From assembly GCA_964581365.1 (NCBI GenBank), contig CAZOOF010000071.1, positions 1 to 6,223 on the forward strand: a stretch of DNA of 6,223 nucleotides, given 5' to 3'. This DNA is from JAITWN01 sp964581365 (lineage in GTDB: Bacteria > Pseudomonadota > Gammaproteobacteria > SZUA-140). The position numbers and the translations under genes are program-made. The notes under the pieces are model-generated. The model saw only the letters and a program-made list of their open reading frames with translations, had not been told where the DNA came from and did no database searches. Within the stretch, counting starts at the first letter, position 1. Every line of letters begins with the position of its first letter. Shown here piece after piece: positions 1 through 6,223 of this stretch.

Positions 1-145
1 CGCGGAACCGGTTGGACAGCGGCGTTTTTTCTTCGGGGTACTGTACGGTGATCTTGCGCGCGAAGAAATAGCGCCCCGTCAGGTGCAAGCCCTTGAGCAG
101 CTCCCACAGCAGGAAGCTCTTGAAATAGTATCCGAGATTCCTCAT
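1..145 (-). CDS. nuoI: NADH-quinone oxidoreductase subunit I (NuoI), N-terminal 48 residues, cut by window edge
   Basis: Only the first 48 codons are present. The protein starts MRNLGYYFKSFLLWELLKGL and continues through HLTGRYFFARKITVQYPEEKTPLSNRFR to the window edge. The short N-terminal hydrophobic/amphipathic segment, then RKITVQYPEEKTPLS, is the characteristic lead-in of proteobacterial NuoI before its ferredoxin-like domain. In the family, NuoI carries two 4Fe-4S clusters (N6a and N6b) that pass electrons from NuoG to NuoB at the foot of the peripheral arm. The CxxCxxCxxxCP motifs that bind them would lie beyond base 1 and cannot be checked. The start is the ATG at 145-143, with GGGAG seven bases upstream. 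The gene follows nuoH after a 13-base spacer, so it belongs to the same transcript. Identity rests on this N-terminus plus position after nuoH, and both agree. Confidence 0.93.
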   Translation of the reverse strand, partial: MRNLGYYFKSFLLWELLKGLHLTGRYFFARKITVQYPEEKTPLSNRFR

Positions 146-151
146 TGGCCG

Positions 152-159
152 TCTCCCTT
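152..159 (-). promoter_or_regulatory. Shine-Dalgarno sequence of nuoI
   Basis: Read on the minus strand this is AAGGGAGA, ending seven bases before the nuoI ATG at 145-143. It overlaps the last base of the nuoH TGA stop (161-159). It fixes the nuoI start and puts the initiation region within reach of ribosomes terminating on nuoH, which suggests re-initiation. That last point is inference. Confidence 0.7.
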
Positions 160-1217
160 CAATCGAACCAGGGCCCGAGTCCGCCCATCACGGCCACGCC
201 CACGACCACGATCCAGACGATGGTGACCGGAATGAACACCTTCCAGCCGAGGCGCATGATCTGATCATAGCGGTAACGGGGAAACGTGGCTCTGAACCAG
301 AGGAACAGGAACAGGAAGAACGCCGTCTTGAGCAGCAGCCAGGCGATGCCCGGCACCCACGAGAACAGTCCCTCGAGCGCCGGTATACCCTGGAAAGGCG
401 AAAGCCAGCCGCCGAGGAAGAACAGCGCCGTCAGCAGCGACACCAGGATCATGTTGGCGTATTCGGCCAGGAAGAACAGCGCGAAGGTCATGCCCGAATA
501 TTCGACATGGAACCCGGCCACGATCTCCGACTCGCCTTCGGCGACGTCGAAGGGCGCGCGGTTGGTCTCGGCGACGCCGGCGACGAAATAGACCACGAAC
601 AGCGGCAACAGCGGCAACCAGAACCAGTGCAGGAAACTGCCCTGCTGTGCCAGAACGATGGCGCTGAGATTGAGGCTGCCAGACGCCATCAGTACTCCCA
701 CCAGCGCAAAGCCCATGGCGATCTCATAGGCGATCACCTGCGCTGCCGAGCGCATCGCGCCCAGAAAAGCGTACTTCGAGTTCGAGGCCCAGCCGGCGAT
801 GATGATGCCGTAAACCCCCATCGAGGTCATGGCGAAGATGTAGAGCAGTCCGGCGTTGATGTCGGACAGCACCAGACCATCGTCGAACGGCACCACGGCC
901 CAGGCGGCCAGCGCCGGCGCCAGCGCCAGCACAGGGGCGAACAGGAACAGGAACCGGTTCGAGTTGGTCGGAATGATGATCTCTTTGAGCGCCAGCTTCA
1001 GGCCATCGGCGATCGGCTGCAGCAGGCCGCGCGGGCCGACGCGGTTGGGTCCCACACGCACCTGGATGTAGCCGAGGACCTTGCGCTCGGCAAGGGTCAG
1101 GTAGGCGACGCTCAGCATGATCGGAATGACAATGGCGAGGATCTTGACCACCGTCCACACCAGCGTGCGCAGATCCTCGGGAAGCGAGGTCCACATCGAC
1201 AGCAGGGTTTCGGTCAT
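159..1217 (-). CDS. nuoH: NADH-quinone oxidoreductase subunit H (NuoH), complete, 352 aa
   Basis: NuoH is the membrane subunit that joins the peripheral arm to the membrane arm of complex I and, with NuoB and NuoD, forms the quinone-binding chamber. The 352-residue protein is strongly hydrophobic, with about eight membrane segments (for example roughly 20-42, 89-109, 123-143, 160-180, 198-215, 244-268, 291-308, 328-346). Family signatures are intact. ERKVLGYIQVRVGPNRVGP (44-62) follows the first helix. AETNRAPFDVAEGESEIVAGF (216-236), a charged loop with continuation HVEYSG, lines the quinone site. RATFPRYRYDQIMRLGWK (309-326) lies before the last helix. The length is normal for proteobacterial NuoH. 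The ATG at 1217-1215 overlaps the nuoG TGA as ATGA, and GGAGGG at 1229-1224 lies six bases upstream, so this start is well supported and translational coupling to nuoG is likely. Nothing appears missing or altered. Confidence 0.98.
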   Translation of the reverse strand: MTETLLSMWTSLPEDLRTLVWTVVKILAIVIPIMLSVAYLTLAERKVLGYIQVRVGPNRVGPRGLLQPIADGLKLALKEIIIPTNSNRFLFLFAPVLALAPALAAWAVVPFDDGLVLSDINAGLLYIFAMTSMGVYGIIIAGWASNSKYAFLGAMRSAAQVIAYEIAMGFALVGVLMASGSLNLSAIVLAQQGSFLHWFWLPLLPLFVVYFVAGVAETNRAPFDVAEGESEIVAGFHVEYSGMTFALFFLAEYANMILVSLLTALFFLGGWLSPFQGIPALEGLFSWVPGIAWLLLKTAFFLFLFLWFRATFPRYRYDQIMRLGWKVFIPVTIVWIVVVGVAVMGGLGPWFD

Positions 1218-3627
1218 CGCGCGCCCTCCACCGCAGTCAGGGTCACCGCCCCGAACAGGCGGCCGAGAGACGCGGTTGCAGCCAGACCGGCCGGCACCAG
1301 GACACAGCCGGCAGGCACGCCATCGTCGACGGCGACGGTGAGCTCGGCAGTTCCATCACCCTGGGTGATGCGCGCACGCGCGCCATCGCGCAGACCGAGA
1401 CGCATGGCGAGCTCATTACCGACGAGAACGCGGGGCGCCTCCAGCGCATCCACCGTGCGCTGCAGCGCCGGAGCCCGGCGCACGATACCGTCCGCGGCAT
1501 AGATGGGCACATGCCCGACACGGATCAGCGCCTGCCCGGCACTGTCGCCGAGCGACTTCGGCGCGCTCCACTCGGCTTCACCGGACGGACCCGCTTCACC
1601 GATCTCGTGACGCAGTTCCTCGCGGATATCCTCGACCGACATGTACTCGAATCCGGGCACACCCATCAGATTGGCCAGCACCCGCAGCACCTTCCAGCCT
1701 GGACGCGCTTCGCCCGCCGGCTGCACGACACCCTCGAAGCTCTGCCAGCGTCCTTCGACGTTGACCCGAGTGCCCGCGGTTTCAGTGAACGGCGACACCG
1801 GCAGCAGCACATCGGCATAGTCGAGCATGGCGTCGCTGCGGAAGGCCGTCATCGCCACCACACAGTCGGCAGCCGTGAGCGCGGCGCGCGCCCGCGCCGG
1901 ATCAGCTGCGTCGAATTCGGGTTCGACGCCGAACAGCAGATAGGCGCGCAGCGCGCGCTCGAACATGGCGCCGGCATCCAGACCGCGCCGGGCGGCATTC
2001 TCTCCACCGGCTGCGCGATGCGGCACCGCGCCGACCAGCCAGGCACCGGCGCTGTTGGACCCGGGCGTCAGGTAACCGGTCTCGGTGCCGAGCAGCCTCG
2101 AGATCACGCCGGCAAGCGCGCGCAGCGTCGAATATTCGGGATGCGCGGCAGCGATGTCGCCGAGCAGGATCGCCGGACGCTTGGCGGCATCGAGACGGGC
2201 GGCGATGCGGCGCGCCTCGTCGTCGACCGTGACACCGGCGAGCAGCGCTTCGTAACCGGCCGGCGCCGCGGCGCCGCGCTTCTCGAGCAGCGCGCGCACC
2301 ACTGCGGCGAGGGCATGGGTCAGCTGCGCGCCGGCGGCGACGTTCTCCGCCACCGCAAAATTGAATTCATAGGCGACCGGATTGATGAACATGACCGCCG
2401 ATGCCCGCAGCGAAGCCTGACGCAGGCGATGGGCAAGGATCGGCTGGTCCTTGCGTGTATACGAGCCGAGCAGCAGGATGGCATCGCTCTGCCCGAGCTC
2501 GTCCAGCGTGCGTCCCAGCCAGGGGAAACGCGGCGCCTGCTCGTCGTCGCGGAAATCGGCCTGACGGAGGCGGTGATCGATGTTCGAGCTGCCGAGGTCA
2601 CGCGCCAGGCGCTGCAACAGATACATCTCCTCCAGCGTCGCACTCGGCGACACCAGCGTGCCCAGCATGGAGGGATCGCTGCCGATCGCGGCGCGCAGTC
2701 CGTTCACCGCGGCTTCGAGCGCCGTGCTCCAATCCACCTCGTGCCACGCGCCGTCGCGCTTGACCATGGGCCGCAACAGGCGATCCGCGCTGTCGAGCGC
2801 CTCGTAGCTGAAGCGGTCGCGATCGGGGATCCAGCACTCATTGATCTGCTCGTTCTCGCGCGAGTCCATCCGCATCACGCGGCTGCCGCGGGTACGGGCG
2901 TAGAGATTGGAGCCGATGCAGTCGTGCGGCGATATGGTCGGACGCCGCGCCAGCTCCCAGGCGCGCGCCTTGAAACGGAAGGGTTTGGAGGTCAGCGCGC
3001 CGACCGGACAGAGATCGATGACGTTGCCCGACATCTCCGAGGTCACGGTGGTGCCGACATAGGTGCCGATGCGCATGTTCTCGCCGCGGCCGGTGGCGCC
3101 GAGCTCACGGATGCCGGCGATTTCAGTGCCGAAGCGCACGCAGCGCGTGCAGTGTATGCAGCGCGTCATTTCGGTGGCGATCAGCGGACCGATGTCCTCG
3201 TCCCGCACCACCCGCTTGGGCAGATCGAAGCGCGAAAAATCGGCGCCGAATCCCAGCGAGGTTTCCTGCAGTTCGCACTCCCCGCCTTCGTCGCAGATCG
3301 GGCAGTCGAGCGGATGGTTGATGAGCAGAAACTCCATCGTACCCTTCTGCGCTTCGAGGGCCTTCGGCGAATGGGTGAAGACCTTCATGCCGTCGGTGAC
3401 CGGCGTGGCGCAGGCGGGCAGCGGCTTTGGCACCTTCTCCACCTCCACCAGGCACATTCGGCAGTTGGCGGCGATCGACAGCTTCTTGTGATAGCAGAAC
3501 CGCGGCACCGTGATGCCATTGGCATCGGTGACCTCGATCAGCATGTCGCCGCGGCGCGCCGGGTACGGAACGCCGTTGATCTCGACGGTGATCGTATCTT
3601 CCTTCTTCACGTCGCCCGGAACCGCGC

Positions 3628-3631
<4 letters not shown>
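1214..3631 (-). CDS. nuoG: NADH-quinone oxidoreductase subunit G (NuoG), complete, 805 aa
   Basis: NuoG is the large iron-sulfur subunit of the peripheral arm and relays electrons from NuoF towards NuoI. Residues about 13-90 form a 2Fe-2S ferredoxin domain with N1b ligands C46, C57, C60 and C74. The His-Cys 4Fe-4S cluster N5 has H106, C110, C113 and C119 (HPLDCPICDEGGEC). Cluster N4 has C158, C161 and C164 (CIHCTRC) plus C208 (LCPVGAL). From about 220 the protein resembles molybdopterin oxidoreductases, a fold retained in NuoG without molybdenum chemistry. The last ~90 residues look like the small C-terminal domain of that family (VLVGNELAMRLGLRDGARAR). The extra N7 cluster of E. coli and Thermus is not supported: the expected cysteine positions are replaced (PTISPHDCIGSN, then IPDRDRF), leaving only a displaced C238. 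The ATG at 3631-3629 overlaps nuoF's stop as ATGA, with GGAGG at 3640-3636. The TGA at 1216-1214 overlaps the nuoH start. At 805 aa it is within the usual range. Confidence 0.98.
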
Positions 3632-4917
<1,286 letters not shown>

Positions 4918-4920
4918 GCC

Positions 4921-5427
4921 CTACTCCAGCGCGTCCAGGATGGCATCGACCTTCTCGACGGTCAGATGCTCGTGATAGTGTCCGTCCACCGTCATCATCG
5001 GCGCTCCGCAGCACGCGGCGAGGCATTCCTCCTCTTTTTTCAGCGTGAAGCGGCCATCGGCGGTGGTTTCGCCCGGCTTGACGCCATACTTCTTGCCGAT
5101 GTGCTCGATGAGATTTTCGGCGCCGCACAGCGCGCACGAAATGTTGTTGCACACCGAAACGACGTGGCGGCCGACCGGATTCAGCTCGAACATGCTGTAA
5201 AAGCTCGCGACCTCGTAGACCGCGATCGGCGGCATGCGCAGATATTCGGCAACTGCATCCATCATCTCGGTGCTCAGCCAGCCCTGCTCATGCTGCACCG
5301 CGGTCAGGGCCGCGATCACCGCCGATTGACGCCTGTCTTCCGGAAACTTGCTGGTCCAGGCGTCGATCTCGGCGCGCACAGCTTCGGACAGCAGCGCTGC
5401 CTTGCCCACAGCCTTTCCAGCGCTCAT
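4921..5427 (-). CDS. nuoE: NADH-quinone oxidoreductase subunit E (NuoE), complete, 168 aa
   Basis: NuoE is the small thioredoxin-fold subunit that pairs with NuoF in the NADH dehydrogenase module and holds the off-path 2Fe-2S cluster N1a. An N-terminal helical part (about 13-80) includes SAVIAALTAVQHEQGWLS and the conserved YEVASFYSMF (71-80). The thioredoxin-like domain has ligands C93 and C98 (CNNISC) and C135 and C139 (CLAACCGAP), matching the family C-x4-C ... C-x3-C pattern. C101 and C140 are additional cysteines near the cluster. I chose the ATG at 5427-5425 because GGGGAGGT lies six bases upstream, it overlaps the nuoD stop as ATGA like other junctions here, and 168 aa is the usual family length. 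The open frame extends upstream to an ATG at 5502, but those 25 extra residues (Arg/Gly-rich, inside nuoD) are not NuoE-like. The stop is TAG at 4923-4921. Confidence 0.98.
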   Translation of the reverse strand: MSAGKAVGKAALLSEAVRAEIDAWTSKFPEDRRQSAVIAALTAVQHEQGWLSTEMMDAVAEYLRMPPIAVYEVASFYSMFELNPVGRHVVSVCNNISCALCGAENLIEHIGKKYGVKPGETTADGRFTLKKEEECLAACCGAPMMTVDGHYHEHLTVEKVDAILDALE

Positions 5428-5433
5428 CGATCG

Positions 5434-5441
5434 ACCTCCCC
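5434..5441 (-). promoter_or_regulatory. Shine-Dalgarno sequence of nuoE (decides the start)
   Basis: Read on the minus strand this is GGGGAGGT, six bases before the ATG at 5427-5425. It is the strongest ribosome binding site in the window and sits inside the last codons of nuoD. It settles the nuoE start against the in-frame upstream ATG at 5502. It could also allow nuoE to be translated even when ribosomes on nuoD terminate early because of the frameshift, which is inference. Confidence 0.8.
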
Positions 5442-5975
5442 AAACACGATGTCGAGCGTTCCTATCACCGCCACCACATCCGCGAGCATGTGTCCGCGGC
5501 ACATCTCGTCGAGCGCCGCCATGTGAGCGAAGCCCGGCGCGCGGATCTTCATGCGATAGGGCTTGTTCGCACCATCGGAAACCAGATACACGCCAAATTC
5601 GCCCTTGGGCGCTTCCACCGCGGCATACGCTTCACCGCGCGGAACGCAGTAACCCTCGGTGAACAGCTTGAAATGATGGATGAGCGCTTCCATGTCCGAC
5701 TTCATCTCTTCGCGCTTCGGCGGCGTCACCTTGTGGTTGTCCACCATCACCGGGCCCGGATTGGCGCGCAGCCAGTCGATGCACTGGCGGATGATGCGGT
5801 TGGACTGGCGCATCTCCTCGATGCGCACCAGATAGCGGTCATAGCAGTCGCCGCTGACGCCGACCGGCACGTCGAAATCGAGACGGTCATAGACCTCGTA
5901 GGGCTGCTTCTTGCGCAGATCCCAGGCGATGCCCGAGCCGCGCAGCATGGGACCGGTGAAACCGAGCTGTAGGGC

Positions 5976-5982
5976 CCGGCGT
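5976..5982 (-). other. Frameshift junction in nuoD
   Basis: On the minus strand the upstream frame reads GTG GTG ACG (V-V-T, ACG at 5982-5980). One base follows (C at 5979), and the downstream frame resumes with CGG GCC CTA CAG CTC (R-A-L-Q-L, CGG at 5978-5976). NuoD proteins normally have two residues, usually Pro-Glu, between this Thr and the Arg/Lys-Ala-Leu, so six bases are expected where one is found. That implies a net loss of five bases. The family comparison is from memory, not a computed alignment. Confidence 0.8.
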
Positions 5983-6223
5983 CACCACGCCGATGCCGAC
6001 GGTCCGCTGCTTCCAGATACGGTTGTCGGTCAGCAACGTTTCGTACTCATCGACGTAGCGTGGGAAGCGTTCGGTGAAGTCCTCGAGGAAATCGAGCAGC
6101 GTACCTTGGCGATTGCGATTGCGCTCGCGGGTTTCCTTCTCATTGTGCCACTTCGACGGCGTGTACTGCGGCATGCGATCGGGCAGATCCCGATATACGC
6201 CGCCCGGCCGATAATAGGTCGCG

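Larger units (their letters stand above)
5424..6223 (-). pseudogene. nuoD: NADH-quinone oxidoreductase subunit D (NuoD), C-terminal ~265 residues, interrupted by a frameshift; 5' end outside window
   Basis: NuoD (49-kDa subunit homologue, related to the large subunit of NiFe hydrogenases) forms the quinone site with NuoB and NuoH. The first part is in frame from the window edge: ATYYRPGGVYRDLPDRMPQY, then TPSKWHNE, YVDEYETLLTDNRIWKQR and TVGIGVVT, ending about base 5980. The second part is one base out of phase, from about 5978 to the TGA at 5426-5424: RALQLGFTGPMLRGSGIAWD, then KKQPYEVYDRLDFDVPVG, GDCYDRYLVRIEEMRQSNRI, LIHHFKLFTEG, SDGANKPYRMKIRAPGFAH and the classic ending DIVFGEVDR. Both halves are highly conserved NuoD and adjoin at the correct family position, so this is one gene. 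As written, translation runs about 30 wrong codons and stops at TGA 5889-5887, losing roughly 185 residues. Either the sequence has an error here or the gene is newly broken; the undegraded remainder and intact neighbours fit both. The N-terminal quinone-site residues are not in the window. Confidence 0.9.

Noticed and set aside
507..1502. 331-codon plus-strand open frame opposite nuoH and the end of nuoG
   Set aside because: Antisense shadow: the sequence is Arg/His/Gln/Gly-rich and unlike any family I recognise, while the minus strand encodes intact NuoH.
5028..5041. A6 run followed by a GAGGAGGA-like sequence inside nuoE as a slippery or internal initiation site
   Set aside because: The A-run is not in the phase needed for a -1 slippery heptamer, the purines simply encode KKEEE, the following ATG is too close, and the nuoE frame is intact through it.
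5428..5502. Upstream in-frame ATG at 5502 as the nuoE start
   Set aside because: It would add 25 residues that are just nuoD read in another frame. No NuoE-like sequence is there, and the ATG at 5427 has a strong Shine-Dalgarno and the family's usual length.
5424..5948. Second half of nuoD as an independent gene starting at ATG 5948 (MLRGSG...)
   Set aside because: Conserved NuoD sequence continues upstream of this ATG in the same frame (RALQLGFTGP), and the Met is an internal family residue. It is the tail of a broken nuoD, not a separate gene.
5972..5977. GGGCCC palindrome near the frameshift as a terminator or recombination site
   Set aside because: Six bases with no loop and no U-tract cannot form a terminator, and such palindromes are common by chance in GC-rich DNA.
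5971..5985. Programmed ribosomal frameshift producing full-length NuoD
   Set aside because: I know of no programmed frameshift in nuoD. A +1 shift here would still give a loop two residues shorter than the family, and there is no clear slippery site plus stimulator. Deletion or sequence error is simpler.

Overview
This window is an ordinary proteobacterial complex I (NADH:quinone oxidoreductase, NDH-1) operon segment. It is read entirely from the minus strand, so transcription runs from high to low coordinates: nuoD (3' part, cut by the window edge) - nuoE - nuoF - nuoG - nuoH - nuoI (5' part, cut by the other edge). The DNA is visibly GC-rich. The canonical D-E-F-G-H-I order and the protein features (NuoD ending in DIVFGEVDR, a NuoG without the N7 cluster cysteines, a NuoI beginning with a short hydrophobic segment before QYPEEKTPL) fit Proteobacteria. 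My impression is a gamma- or betaproteobacterium, but the window holds no 16S or other firm taxonomic marker. Whether nuoC and nuoD are fused, as in Escherichia coli, cannot be told because the front of nuoD lies outside.

Layout, in transcription order: 6223-5424 nuoD, broken by a frameshift near 5978; 5427-4921 nuoE; 4917-3628 nuoF; 3631-1214 nuoG; 1217-159 nuoH; 145-1 nuoI. The genes are packed tightly. Three junctions (D/E, F/G, G/H) are 4-base ATGA start/stop overlaps, E/F has a 3-base spacer and H/I a 13-base spacer. Each of the five visible starts has a purine-rich Shine-Dalgarno sequence 4-7 bases upstream. No non-coding stretch exceeds 13 bases, and I see no internal promoter, terminator, RNA gene, mobile element, repeat array or CRISPR.

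How the genes work together: NuoF (FMN, cluster N3) with NuoE (N1a) takes electrons from NADH. NuoG (N1b, N4, N5) carries them on to NuoI (N6a/N6b) and NuoB (not in the window). NuoD helps form the quinone site, and NuoH is the membrane subunit that completes that site and links the peripheral arm to the proton-pumping membrane arm.

The one real anomaly is in nuoD. The reading frame breaks in the middle of a highly conserved loop, and the pattern is best explained by loss of 5 bases. All four complete neighbouring genes are intact, so this is either a sequencing or assembly error, or a recent mutation that would disable this complex I. I found no undescribed system here; the long plus-strand open frames are GC-driven shadows of the nuo genes.
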